Position numbers and translations under genes: made by a program. DNA of 64,000 bases from assembly GCF_021596945.1 (NCBI RefSeq), contig NZ_CP063779.1:4376001-4440000 (forward strand), in the 5' to 3' direction. Shown piece after piece: positions 26,195 through 35,569 of the stretch. The first letter of the stretch is position 1. Every line of letters begins with the position of its first letter. This DNA comes from Mongoliitalea daihaiensis (GTDB lineage: Bacteria > Bacteroidota > Bacteroidia > Cytophagales > Cyclobacteriaceae). Below the pieces are notes generated by a model, which saw only the letters and a list, made by a program, of their open reading frames with translations, ran no database searches and was not told the DNA's origin.

Positions 26195-28011
26195 AAAAAA
26201 TTTACTACACCTTCAGTCTATTTGTGGGATTTTTCTTTTCAACAGCCTTTGTATTTGCCCAGCTGTTCCCAGTAGAAACAATTGTTTATAATGGCTCCCC
26301 TGATAAAATGGTCAACTTGGTCATCATGGGGGACGGGTATACCGCAGCCCAACAAGATAAATTTATGCAAGATGTGCGTAAAAACATTGAAGGCATGTTT
26401 GGTCAGGAACCCTGGAAATCCAAGGCACAATTTATCAATGTATACGCTATCAAAGTAGTATCCAATGTTTCGGGAGCTGCTGACCGTCCATCTCAACCCA
26501 TCGATAACTATTTCGGAAGTTCATTTAACACCTCTGGCATTGAGCGCTTATTGTATCCAACTCGCATCAACAGGGTAGTGTCTGTGTTGAGCAATAACCT
26601 CCCTTTCTACGACATTGGAGTCATTGTGGTCAACGATGGCCGCTATGGAGGCGCCGGAGGTTCCTTTGCCACCTTTTCGACCCATCCCTCAGCATTGGAG
26701 ATTATGATCCATGAATTAGGACATACCTTCACACGCTTGTCCGACGAATATTGGGCGGGAGATCAATTTGCTAGAGAAACACCCAATATGAGCCGAGACA
26801 ACAATCCTGCTACCAATCGTTGGAGGACCTTTCTCAATAATGGAGGAGTAGGGATCTTCCCTCACGAGGAGTCCCCTGCATGGTTTAGGCCACACAATAA
26901 TTGTAAGATGCGCTTTTTAGGCCGTGATTTTTGCCCGGTTTGCATGGATCAGCTTACAACAAAGATTGATGACCTGACAAAACCAGCTGCATTGCAGAGC
27001 CCACAGGCATTTTTTGGAGCAGACAAATTGGAGATTTTGGAAGGTCAAGAAGTCCGCTTTTTTGATTTGACTAGTCAGTCCCCTGATACATGGTCTTGGA
27101 TTTTTCAAGGAGGATCCCCAGAAACAACCTCAACACAAAACCCTACGGTTTCCTTTGAAAATGAAGGGAATTATCAAGTAACCCTTACTACCTCCAACAG
27201 TGTGGGAACTTCCACCTTTCAACGGAATCAATTCATTATTGTAAAAAAAGATACTGAAGCTCCAATTTTGAGCACACGAAACCCTATCATACAATTGAAT
27301 CAAAACGGACAAGCCACCCTCTCTGTAGCACAGGTAGATACGGGTACTAGCGATAACGTGGGGATTCAGTCCATGACACTATCTCAGACTGCCTTTGACT
27401 GCTCCCATGTTGGGGTCAATAATATCACCTTTACAGTTGTCGACGTAAATGGCAATGAGGCTAGCACCACCGTATCAGTTACTGTGGTAGATAACATCGC
27501 TCCTGTGGTGCGGACAAAAGCATTTACGTTAGTATTAAATGAGGAAGGTGTTGGCGAATTAAAACCGGAAGATATCGATGACGGTTCTTTTGATAATTGC
27601 GGCATTGAAAGCCTCAGTTTATCCAAAACAACTTTTGGAAGGGAGGATTCTGGAGATAATACAGTAACTTTAACTGTTCGCGATATTCATGGAAACAGTG
27701 GAAGTGCTACCGCTACGGTCAGGGTAGATATTATCTTGTTTGCCAATCAAGAAATCCAAGAGGCAATCCTTCTTTATCCCAACCCAAGTCAGGGATACCT
27801 ACAGCTTACCTTTCCTCAGGTAGTGGATCCAACCCTGAAAAGTATTGAAATTTTGGACACCAAAGGTTCAGAAATTCGACGAATCACGGAATTTCCCTCC
27901 ACAGGAAAAGTTATTCCAATCGATGTGAGTCATCTGCCAAATGGACTATATTTGCTTCAGCTTACCAGTGAAAAATACTTTCAAACCATACGGTTTGTCA
28001 TCCAAAAATAA
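26191..28011 (+). CDS. Secreted M64-family metallopeptidase with PKD-like domains and T9SS sorting tail
   Basis: 606 residues. Signal peptide (cut after FVFAQ) and an M64 domain (~25-260) beginning VNLVIMGDGYTAAQQDKF, with zinc site HELGHTFTRLSDEYW (~174-188): HExxH plus downstream DEY as in IgA peptidase M64. A PKD-like domain (~270-352) and two repeated HYR-like domains (both with VSxTVVD/TVRDxHGN ends) follow. The C-terminal ~75 residues (LLYPNPSQGYLQLTF to FQTIRFVIQK) are a type A sorting domain for the type IX system, so the protein should be exported to the cell surface. Its substrate is unknown. Confidence 0.92.
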   Translation: MKKIYYTFSLFVGFFFSTAFVFAQLFPVETIVYNGSPDKMVNLVIMGDGYTAAQQDKFMQDVRKNIEGMFGQEPWKSKAQFINVYAIKVVSNVSGAADRPSQPIDNYFGSSFNTSGIERLLYPTRINRVVSVLSNNLPFYDIGVIVVNDGRYGGAGGSFATFSTHPSALEIMIHELGHTFTRLSDEYWAGDQFARETPNMSRDNNPATNRWRTFLNNGGVGIFPHEESPAWFRPHNNCKMRFLGRDFCPVCMDQLTTKIDDLTKPAALQSPQAFFGADKLEILEGQEVRFFDLTSQSPDTWSWIFQGGSPETTSTQNPTVSFENEGNYQVTLTTSNSVGTSTFQRNQFIIVKKDTEAPILSTRNPIIQLNQNGQATLSVAQVDTGTSDNVGIQSMTLSQTAFDCSHVGVNNITFTVVDVNGNEASTTVSVTVVDNIAPVVRTKAFTLVLNEEGVGELKPEDIDDGSFDNCGIESLSLSKTTFGREDSGDNTVTLTVRDIHGNSGSATATVRVDIILFANQEIQEAILLYPNPSQGYLQLTFPQVVDPTLKSIEILDTKGSEIRRITEFPSTGKVIPIDVSHLPNGLYLLQLTSEKYFQTIRFVIQK

Positions 28012-28022
28012 TCCAATCGTAG

Positions 28023-28907
28023 ATGAAACGTTCTATTTTGCCCCTCCTTTTGTTACTGATCTTGGTTGCTTGTAACGTTGAACAACGAAAGGAAATCGAT
28101 TTTAAAGAATGGGGCAACTACTGGTTTCAGGGAAAAGCAGAAATCAGTTCCTTTCAACTCAGCCAACACCGTTATGGGGAAAGCAGAGCTGGGCAAGCAG
28201 TTTTGATTTTTGTAACAGAGGATTTTTCGAGAAAAAAACATGTAAAATTGGATAATCCGGATGAAGCTGGAAAAGACAAAATTTCCGTGCTCAAGATGAA
28301 CCAAACCCGGGACTTTATCACAGGGATCTATCCCTACCACATGATGCTCTCGGCATTTACTCCAACCAAAGAAGCCTCTCAAGGACTCAAATTTACAGCA
28401 AGTGTACAGGAATGGTGTGGACAAACATTTACCCAATTTAATCTTTCCAAGAAGGATTCTTATAAAGGTAAACTGTATTCCTATTTTGAAAAGGAAGGGG
28501 ATCAATCCATCAACATACAAGGACTCATGGAAGATGAGCTCTGGAACTTGTTGCGAATAAACCCTAATCAAATTCCCTTGGGTTCAGCTAGAATAATTCC
28601 ATCCTTATTTGATCAGCGATTCAACCATCAACCGTTTGCAAGTGAAGAAGCTTTCATTAGCATCAAGGATATTTCTGAGCGTAGAAGTCAATTAGAAGTC
28701 ATTTATGCCAAGGGTTTCCGAGAACTCAGAATAGATTTTGAAAAAACCTTCCCTTTCCACATCATGGGTTGGGAGGAAGTCACCATTCGCTCCAATGGGC
28801 AACAAGAAAAAACTACTGCTACTCGCCTAGCTGTCAGCACCATCGATTATTGGAAACATAACAAAATTGAGGATGAGTACCTGAGACAGGAACTAAGGCT
28901 TCAATGA
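28023..28907 (+). CDS. Lipoprotein of unknown function, Bacteroidota-conserved
   Basis: 294 residues. Signal peptide with lipobox LILVAC (C17). The mature part begins KEWGNYWFQGKAEISSF and contains ILIFVTEDFSRKKHVKLD and FTASVQEWCGQTFTQFN, long beta-rich segments I associate with a family conserved in this phylum but without known activity. It lies 11 bases after the M64 gene, and its stop overlaps the start of the next gene (ATGA). Confidence 0.72.
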   Translation: MKRSILPLLLLLILVACNVEQRKEIDFKEWGNYWFQGKAEISSFQLSQHRYGESRAGQAVLIFVTEDFSRKKHVKLDNPDEAGKDKISVLKMNQTRDFITGIYPYHMMLSAFTPTKEASQGLKFTASVQEWCGQTFTQFNLSKKDSYKGKLYSYFEKEGDQSINIQGLMEDELWNLLRINPNQIPLGSARIIPSLFDQRFNHQPFASEEAFISIKDISERRSQLEVIYAKGFRELRIDFEKTFPFHIMGWEEVTIRSNGQQEKTTATRLAVSTIDYWKHNKIEDEYLRQELRLQ

Positions 28908-30217
28908 AGGTTTTTGTCAACTGGATTAGCCCTATTTTTTTTCTGATTATACTCATGGGCATGGCTTATGGCTTGGAACGCACAGATGCTTGGGCGCTAC
29001 AGGTTTGTTATGCCATACTTTTTGGACTGTTTTTATTCAGCTATTGGAGATCTCAAGAAATTGGCTTTGTAAGGTTATTAGTAATTGGATGCTTAAGCCG
29101 GTTGCTACTGATCCCCCATACGCCATTCTTATCGGATGACTTTTATCGCTTTCTCTTTGATGGACATCTGATCCTACAGGGTATCAACCCCTACACCTAC
29201 CTCCCACAAGAAGCGTTGCAGCAGGTATCAGAAAACAGCTTATCCTATATGAGTTTACTAGTAGAGCAGATGAACTCTTCTTCCTATTTTTCGATCTATC
29301 CTCCACTTCATCAAGTCTTTTTTGTAGGGGCTGCCTTAGGTGGGCAATCCCTAGTCTGGAATCTTATTTTGTTAAGATTACCGCTGATTTTGGTAGATAT
29401 GGGCGTTCTGTTTTTTCTTTGGAAATTACTGCCCCTATGGAATCAAGACCGATCTAAGGTTCTGCTGTATTGGCTCAATCCCTTGATTATCTTAGAACTG
29501 ACGGGAAATGTACATTTTGAGGGGTTGGTTCTACTGGGACTTTTGGGTAGCATATGGTTTTTCAAAACCTCTAAACCTATGACAAGTGCAAGCCTGTGGG
29601 GTTTTGCGATTGGCGTAAAACTCCTTCCTGCGATTATGGGAGCTGTGTGGCTTCGGGTATTTCCTCCATTGAAGCATACAAGATTTTGGCTGACTTTTAC
29701 ATTCATTTGCTTAATTGTTCTATTCCCTCTCTTTCAAGCAGATACCTTTCATAATTTCTACCAAAGTTTTCGTCTGTACCAAAGCAGTTTTGAATTTAAT
29801 GCTTCGCTTTACTATGTTCTTCGTTTTCTCAGCTCTTTTTGGTTGGATTACAACCCTATTGGCACCCTAGGGCCGGTTTTAAATTTCTTGGCTATCATCG
29901 GCATGCTGTTTTTTGCTTGGCGTCAACCTAAGCCAATAGATTTGGCAACAGGATTTGTTGGTACTTATGGAATTTACTTAGTAGTTCAGACCACTGTGCA
30001 CCCCTGGTACATCATCCCCATGCTCGGGCTTAGTTTATTGACTCGATACAGCAGCCCTTTACTTTGGTCTGCTCTGGTTTTTTTATCCTATACAGCCTAT
30101 ACAAGTGATCCTACCGAAGAGTTGACATTACTATTGTTGGTTCAGTACATTCCCTTGCTTATTTTTGCAGCTAAGGAATTGTTCGATCCTAATCAAGACA
30201 TTCCAGAGACACCATGA
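28904..30217 (+). CDS. Polytopic GT-C-type glycosyltransferase-like membrane protein
   Basis: 437 residues with about eleven membrane helices over its length. The first large loop carries FLSDDFYRFLFDGHLILQG and GINPYTYLP. An acidic pair in loop 1 followed by the INPY segment is characteristic of GT-C mannosyltransferases and related polyprenol-dependent transferases. SIYPPLHQVFF is a second conserved feature. It would use a lipid-linked sugar on the periplasmic side. It overlaps both neighbours by 4 bases, indicating tight co-translation with two lipoprotein genes. The sugar and the acceptor are unknown. Confidence 0.72.
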   Translation: MKVFVNWISPIFFLIILMGMAYGLERTDAWALQVCYAILFGLFLFSYWRSQEIGFVRLLVIGCLSRLLLIPHTPFLSDDFYRFLFDGHLILQGINPYTYLPQEALQQVSENSLSYMSLLVEQMNSSSYFSIYPPLHQVFFVGAALGGQSLVWNLILLRLPLILVDMGVLFFLWKLLPLWNQDRSKVLLYWLNPLIILELTGNVHFEGLVLLGLLGSIWFFKTSKPMTSASLWGFAIGVKLLPAIMGAVWLRVFPPLKHTRFWLTFTFICLIVLFPLFQADTFHNFYQSFRLYQSSFEFNASLYYVLRFLSSFWLDYNPIGTLGPVLNFLAIIGMLFFAWRQPKPIDLATGFVGTYGIYLVVQTTVHPWYIIPMLGLSLLTRYSSPLLWSALVFLSYTAYTSDPTEELTLLLLVQYIPLLIFAAKELFDPNQDIPETP

Positions 30218-30951
30218 AAAAAATCCAACTATTCATTCTTTCCATTACCATCCTATCCTTGACTGCCTGCACCTCCTCTGAAGATCAGGCAAGAGCATTG
30301 ATTCAACAATCAATCAAAGCACATGGAGGACAAGAGCGATGGGATCAATTGAATGGATTTGAATTCTTGAAAAAGAGCACCCTCTACCAAGAAGATGGCA
30401 GCGAAGAATCTTCTTTAGAGCAGCAGGTCCAGTTTAAGCGCTACCCCTATTTTGAGGCCCGAATGAATTGGAATAAAGACAGTACCTCACATAGGGTAAG
30501 CTTTGATGGACTAAAAACACGATACATGATGGGAAGCAATGAAATCCTCAATGAAGGATTTCTAGCCAGTAAAAAGAAAGAAATCGATGCGGCTTTTTAT
30601 GTCATGGACAAACCATTTGCCCTTCTTGAAGGCACAAAGAAGCTCACTTACATAGGCCTTGTCACGTTACCGGACCAACGGGAAATGGAATGCATTGAGG
30701 TTATCGATGGAGATCCTACTGATCCAAAAACTGATCGCTGGTGGTATTATTTTCACCCGCAGACGCATCAATTAGTCGCTTACAAAGTAAAAACTTCCGA
30801 CCATTACAGCTTGGTATATAACTTGGAAATGGACCGTTCGTTGGGCATTGCATTTCCGATGAAACGAGAGTCCTTCCGCGTAGACAGCTTGGGACAAGTT
30901 CTTTACCTGAGGGCTTCCTACACCTATACAAACTATCAAAAATTAGATTGA
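30214..30951 (+). CDS. Lipoprotein, paralogue of the next gene (DUF6503-like)
   Basis: 245 residues. Signal peptide with lipobox LTAC (C19). Begins with the helix ALIQQSIKAHGGQERWD and continues in antiparallel strands (FKRYPYFEARMNW, RWWYYFHPQTHQLVAYKV). The AHGG helix and the 'WYYF/YWFD...L.AYK' strand recur in the adjacent gene, so the pair looks like an old duplication. The fold resembles LolA/outer-membrane lipoprotein-sorting-like half barrels, which is an inference. It starts inside the previous stop (ATGA). Confidence 0.7.
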   Translation: MKKIQLFILSITILSLTACTSSEDQARALIQQSIKAHGGQERWDQLNGFEFLKKSTLYQEDGSEESSLEQQVQFKRYPYFEARMNWNKDSTSHRVSFDGLKTRYMMGSNEILNEGFLASKKKEIDAAFYVMDKPFALLEGTKKLTYIGLVTLPDQREMECIEVIDGDPTDPKTDRWWYYFHPQTHQLVAYKVKTSDHYSLVYNLEMDRSLGIAFPMKRESFRVDSLGQVLYLRASYTYTNYQKLD

Positions 30952-30953
30952 CC

Positions 30954-31691
30954 ATGAAAAAATTTATAGTATTGGGACTGCTGATCAGTTTCCTTGTTGG
31001 ATGTAAGGAAAATAACCCAGCGCAGGAGATTGTTGACAAGGCGATCACTGCCCATGGAGGGAAGTCATTTGAACAATCAACCATTGAGTTTGACTTCCGG
31101 GAGCGCAGCTACAGTATTTTCAAATCTCCAGAAGCATTTGAGTATAGCCGTGAGTTTACTGATTCTACGGGTCTCATCAAGGATGTGCTCAACAATGCGG
31201 GCTTCACCCGGACGGTGAATGGTGTAGAGGTAAGTTTGGAGGAAAAGCAAATTGCTGCTTTTACCAATTCGGTCAACTCAGTAGCCTATTTTGCTTTTTT
31301 ACCTTACGGCCTAAACGATGCTGCGGCCATCAAAACATCCCTTGGACAAGTGACAATGGAAGGAAAACCATACGAATTGGTCAAAGTAACCTTTGTTGAA
31401 GAAGGTGGAGGCGAAGATTTTGAGGATGAATTTTTGTATTGGTTTGATGCAGACACATTCAAACTAGCCTACTTAGCCTATTCTTTCCATACCAATGAAG
31501 GCGGAGTTCGCTTCCGCAAAGCCATCCGCGAACATGCTGTCAATGGGCTTATCCTTCTAGACTATGAGAACTACAAACCCAAAATCAAAGACACACCGCT
31601 AGAGGACCTGGCTGCCTTATTTGAAGCAGGAGAGTTGGAGTTACTGTCGGAAATTGAGATGGAGGATGTGAGAGTGAAAAGTAAGCAGTGA
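30954..31691 (+). CDS. DUF6503 family lipoprotein
   Basis: 245 residues from the ATG at 30954 (a TTG two codons earlier overlaps the previous stop). Lipobox FLVGC (C17), helix IVDKAITAHGGKSF, then strands IEFDFRERSYSIF and EFLYWFDADTFKLAYLAYSF, with VNGLILLDYENYKP near the end. These are the features of the DUF6503 family, whose function is not known. It is last in the six-gene operon beginning at 25685. A string of AGTGAACAGTG words follows the stop. Confidence 0.75.
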   Translation: MKKFIVLGLLISFLVGCKENNPAQEIVDKAITAHGGKSFEQSTIEFDFRERSYSIFKSPEAFEYSREFTDSTGLIKDVLNNAGFTRTVNGVEVSLEEKQIAAFTNSVNSVAYFAFLPYGLNDAAAIKTSLGQVTMEGKPYELVKVTFVEEGGGEDFEDEFLYWFDADTFKLAYLAYSFHTNEGGVRFRKAIREHAVNGLILLDYENYKPKIKDTPLEDLAALFEAGELELLSEIEMEDVRVKSKQ

Positions 31692-31780
31692 ATAGTGAAC
31701 AGTGAACAGTGAGCAGTGAACAGTGAGATAATTTGTAATGAGGAATGTGGAATGCGGAATGAAGAATTAGAAATTTTGAA
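31682..31780 (+). repeat. Low-complexity AGTGAACAGTG and GGAATG(N)GGAATG repeats
   Basis: Immediately after the stop there is a run of degenerate GTGAACAGTGAGCAGTG words, then AATGAGGAATGTGGAATGCGGAATGAAGAATTAG. The first string resembles that after lysS at 19200. It seems to be a class of simple repeat that sits at gene ends in this genome. Confidence 0.6.
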
Positions 31781-31929
31781 TGCTTATTCCGTCTGTGGGT
31801 TTTAACCAACGATTTAGAATAGTAGTTAGGAATGAAATTCAGATAATTTTTTAAAGAATGCACCAATCAATAGCCGTGGATTTTAATCCCCTGTATTGAA
31901 GTGAACATTGGGCAGTACAATCTATCTCT

Positions 31930-32146
31930 AAGATTAAAAACTCCGACAGGAGTTGGGCATGCATACCCGCTTCGCGAAATTTGGAATTTCGGGAAACAGA
32001 TAAATGGAGATTTGCAATCTCCTTGGGTAAGGCGAATTATCAAGCCTAATAATCCTGAGTTTTAAAAGCGATTGCCCTAAAGGATTACAAATCCTCGTTT
32101 ATCTACAGTCCGAGATTGCAAATCTCGGACAGCTCCTCCATGCATC
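31930..32146 (+). repeat. Short hairpin array (family B fragment)
   Basis: A run of independent perfect hairpins about 30-50 bases apart: AACTCC-GACA-GGAGTT (31937-31952), CGAAATT-TGG-AATTTCG, GGAGATT-TGC-AATCTCC, AGGATT-AC-AAATCCT and CGAGATT-GCA-AATCTCG. The same hairpins occur in the same order in the 38 kb, 59-60.6 kb and 62.5 kb blocks. Confidence 0.8.
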
Positions 32147-33330
32147 ATCTCTCTGTGAAATCTGTATCATCTGTGGACAAAAAAAATACAAAGAGCTATC
32201 CCAATAACTCTTCGTTTAAGATATCAGGGCTGACGCCCCTCGTCCTGGACTTTTATACATCAGTCCTACGAAGATTACAGGGCTAAAGCCCCTTTTTAGT
32301 TTGAACCATTATTTCAATTTTATTTCCACAATGTTTCGCGTCAGCATTATTTCATCTACATAATCCCAAGAAAAAAAATCCTTCAACCCCAATACGTCAA
32401 TCCTTGCCAATCCCGGAGCACTCAACAAAATCTAATTAACCTACCGATCCATTAATGTATGCTACCCAAAAAAATTTTCAAAGTTCACCCCTCTGTGAAA
32501 TCTGTGTCATCTGTGGACAAAAAAAATACAAATAGCTATCCCGATAACTCTCCGTTTAAGATATCAGGGCTGACGCCCCTCGTCCTGGACTTTCATACAT
32601 CAGTCCTAGGAAGATTATAGGGCTAAAGCCCCTTTTTAGTTTGAATCATTATTTCAATATTTTTTCCATAATGTTTCGCGTCAGCATTATTTCATCTACA
32701 TAATCCCAAGAAAAAAAATCCTTCAACCCCAATAGGTCAATCCTTGCCAATCCCGGAGCACTTGACAAAATCTAATTAACCTACCGATCCATTAATGTAT
32801 GCTACCCAAAAAAACTTTCAAATTTCTCCCCTTCTGTGAAATCTGTGTCATCTGTGGACAAAAAAAATACAAATAGCTATCCCAGTTACTCTTCGTTTAA
32901 GATATCAGGGCTGACGCCACTCGTCCTGGACTTTCATACATCAGTCCTACGAAGATTACAGGGCTAAAGCCCCTTTTTAGTTTGAATCATTATTTCAATA
33001 TTTTTTCCATAATGTTTCGCGTCAGCATTATTTCATCTACATAATCCCAAGAAAAAAAATCCTTCAACCCCAATAGGTCAATCCTTGCCAATCCCGGAGC
33101 ACTTGACAAAATCTAATTAACCTACCGATCCATTAATGTATGCTACCCAAAAAAAATTTTCAAATTTCACCCCTTCTGTGAAATCTGTGTCATCTGTGGA
33201 CAAAAAAAATACAAATAGCTATCCCAATAACTCTCCGTTTAAGATATCAAGGCTGACGCCCCTCGTCCTGGACTTTCATACATCAGTCCTACGAAGATTA
33301 CAGGGCTAAAGTCCCTTTTTAGATTGAATC
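32147..33330 (+). repeat. Four tandem copies of a ~341-bp repeat (family A)
   Basis: Copies start at the word TGTGAAATCTGT at 32154, 32494, 32835 and 33177, giving spacings of 340, 341 and 342 bases. Each copy contains TCATCTGTGGAC, then ATATCAGGGCTGACGCCCCT and, about 50 bases on, AGGGCTAAAGCCCCTTTTT. The last two are GGGC-TGAC-GCCC and GGGC-TAAA-GCCC hairpins, the second followed by a T-run like a terminator. Copies differ at scattered positions (for example AGGGCTGACGCCA in the third). Related single or double copies occur at 39.6-40.1, 60.77-61.35 and 62.9-63.45 kb. Confidence 0.92.
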
Positions 33331-33665
33331 ATTATTTCAATTTTATTTTCACATTATTTCATCTACCTACTACCAAAAAAATATCAAACAATATCGCGCA
33401 GCTAATTTCCACCAATATCTATTTCATCAATTATTTCAACCTTGTTTCGCGTCAGCATATTTCAACCTTATTTCATCTACTCACTTCCAAAAAAATATCA
33501 AACAATATCGCACCGCTAATATCAACCAATATCTATTTCAAAAATTATTTCAATTTTATTTCTACAATATTTCAACTTTATTTCATTCAACAACCCCCAA
33601 AAAACAATATCATCTAATATCGCACCGCTAATATCCACCAATATCTATTTCAAAAATTATTTCAC
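33330..33665 (+). repeat. AT-rich TTATTTCA / CAATATCGC(A/G) repeat tract
   Basis: TTATTTCA recurs roughly every 12-20 bases, interleaved with three copies of a ~90-base segment containing ATATCAAACAATATCGC and CCAATATCTATTTC. The tract ends only ~15 bases before the helicase start codon, so it forms that gene's upstream region. Equivalent tracts lie at 40.1-40.38, 61.35-61.56 and 63.07-63.65 kb. Confidence 0.8.
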
Positions 33666-33678
33666 GTACTTTAGCACC

Positions 33679-35004
33679 ATGGAAAATGATGCACAAAGAC
33701 TAGCACAACAATTTTTAAACAACCTAGGTATAGATGCTTTGAATGAGATGCAGCAGGCATTTATTGAAGCAACTACAAAAAATCCAAACTTGATGTTGTT
33801 AGCACCAACAGGTTCAGGTAAGACAGTGGCATTTTTATTTCCACTAATCAAGAATTTGGATCCTACTTCCAGAAGTACACAAGCACTTATAATTGTTCCC
33901 TCCCGTGAGTTGGCCATACAGATTGAACAGGTCTTTAAATCCCTGAAAACGGGTTATCGCGTGAGTACTTGCTACGGAGGACATTCCATGAAATTGGAGA
34001 AAAACAGTTTGGGAGAATTGCCTGAATTGGTCATTGGTACACCTGGAAGGCTTTCCGACCATGTAAACCAAGGCTCACTCGATACCTCTGCTATCCAAAC
34101 GGTGGTTTTGGACGAATTTGACAAATCCCTTCAACTCGGGTTTCATGAGCAACTGAGGGATATATTCAGAAAACTTATCAGTGTTCAAAACCATTACCTG
34201 ACCTCAGCAACGAAAATGGGACGTCTGCCTGACTTTATTCCCTTTGATAATCCTCCGGTAGTGGATTTTCTTCAGCAACAGCAAGAGTCTAAGCTGGAAT
34301 TGAAACTTGTTCGTACGAACACCAAGGAAAAAATCCAGAACTTGATGCGTTTGATTTCGCATTTTCAGGGAGAATCAAGTATTGTTTTCTGCAATCATCG
34401 AGAGGCAGTTGACCGCATTAGCTTGTTGTTGGGGGATCATGGCTATGAACATGCAGTGTTGCATGGCGGTATGGAGCAGTTGGATCGGGAGAAAAATCTA
34501 ATCAAATTCAGAAGCGGGGTGGTAAATTTATTAATTGCTACTGATTTGGCTTCCAGAGGATTGGACATTCCGGAAATCAAGCATATTGTCCACTACCAAG
34601 TTCCTCCAAAAGAAGATGCATTTATTCACAGAAATGGCCGTACTGCCCGCATGCATGCTTCCGGGCAGGGTCACTTGATCTTGGCTGAAGATGAAGATTT
34701 TCCAGAATACTTGGATGAAAAGCGCATGGAGGAAGTGGAGATAGATGAAACCATTGCTTCCGAGCCAACCGGATTTTCTTTACTCTACTTCAGTGCTGGT
34801 AAAAAAGATAAAATCAGCAAAGGAGACATTGTCGGCTTCCTGATCAAAATAGGTAAGGCCAACAACGACGATATTGGATTGATTACCATTATGGATTTTG
34901 CAAGTTATGTGGCTGTAAAGCGCAATGTAGCACCTAGCTTAGTCAAGAAACTCAATGGAGAAAAGCTGAAAAAATCAAAAGTGAAAGTGGCTGAGGCGAA
35001 TTGA
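33679..35004 (+). CDS. DEAD-box ATP-dependent RNA helicase with DbpA-type RNA-binding domain
   Basis: 441 residues. RecA-like domain 1 has Walker A APTGSGKT, motif Ia VPSRELAIQ, motif Ib GTPGRLSDH, motif II DEFD (in place of DEAD) and motif III SAT. Domain 2 has LLIATDLASRGLDIPEI and HRNGRTAR. The last ~75 residues (LLYFSAGKKDKISKGDIVGFL onward) are the DbpA/CsdA RRM-like domain that in E. coli DbpA binds hairpin 92 of 23S rRNA. It probably acts in large-subunit assembly. The Walker B Phe variant is tolerable as D and E are kept. Its upstream region consists of repeats. Confidence 0.92.
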   Translation: MENDAQRLAQQFLNNLGIDALNEMQQAFIEATTKNPNLMLLAPTGSGKTVAFLFPLIKNLDPTSRSTQALIIVPSRELAIQIEQVFKSLKTGYRVSTCYGGHSMKLEKNSLGELPELVIGTPGRLSDHVNQGSLDTSAIQTVVLDEFDKSLQLGFHEQLRDIFRKLISVQNHYLTSATKMGRLPDFIPFDNPPVVDFLQQQQESKLELKLVRTNTKEKIQNLMRLISHFQGESSIVFCNHREAVDRISLLLGDHGYEHAVLHGGMEQLDREKNLIKFRSGVVNLLIATDLASRGLDIPEIKHIVHYQVPPKEDAFIHRNGRTARMHASGQGHLILAEDEDFPEYLDEKRMEEVEIDETIASEPTGFSLLYFSAGKKDKISKGDIVGFLIKIGKANNDDIGLITIMDFASYVAVKRNVAPSLVKKLNGEKLKKSKVKVAEAN

Positions 35005-35569
35005 TTTTTTAAACACCTATTTTAAAATGATCGGCATAGATAGGTGGCTATCGACAAGTTTTTTTGGAGATAGTGAATGAAAGTTTAGAGAAAAAACCAA
35101 ATTGTACAGTTCATGCAACCTCCATGAAGGTATCTAATAAATAAGATTTTCTTGCTAAAGATTATCCTGACTTTGATTTTTAGTCAGGTCAACTTGTGCA
35201 ATTAAATCGAGCATAGCGTTCTTGGAAAAACCTGAATTCAACTGTCATCCGACAGCCCCCAGCAGCTAGCAATTAACACTTCCTTCAAAATACTATCGTA
35301 ACGAATATCCGTGAACGATGTAATATATGCCAAAACCTGTGTAAAATAAATGGGGGTTTTATTACCACCTTGTGTGAAACTTCAAAATCAACCTTCTCAA
35401 CCGTAATGGCAGGGATTTTCAAGGCCCTGAATGTCACATTATTCGTATTGAGGAAAGTAAGGTCATGGACACTCAATTCCAGTTAGGCCGATTAACCTAC
35501 ATTTTAATGAATCCAGTAGAGGGATGTGGGGCACTTGGTCTTAATAAGCAAACAATAAAAAGAATTATA
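35005..35569. other. Intergenic region before the baeRF-like gene
   Basis: About 560 bases with no credible gene. A 5-bp stem GATAG-GTGG-CTATC at ~35039-35052 followed after six bases by T7 may be a weak terminator of the helicase gene. TACATTTT at 35498-35505 could be a -7 box for the next gene, which would leave a ~60-base leader. Nothing else was recognised. Confidence 0.4.

Noticed and set aside
32147-33330. CRISPR array
   Set aside because: Units of ~341 bp without short repeats and unique spacers; no cas genes in the window.
33324-33617. Open frame rich in FHLPT/NIAQLIS words, with relatives at 40093-40329, 61335-61592 and 63064-63258
   Set aside because: Produced by the TTATTTC/CAATATC tracts; low complexity and no start context or neighbours.
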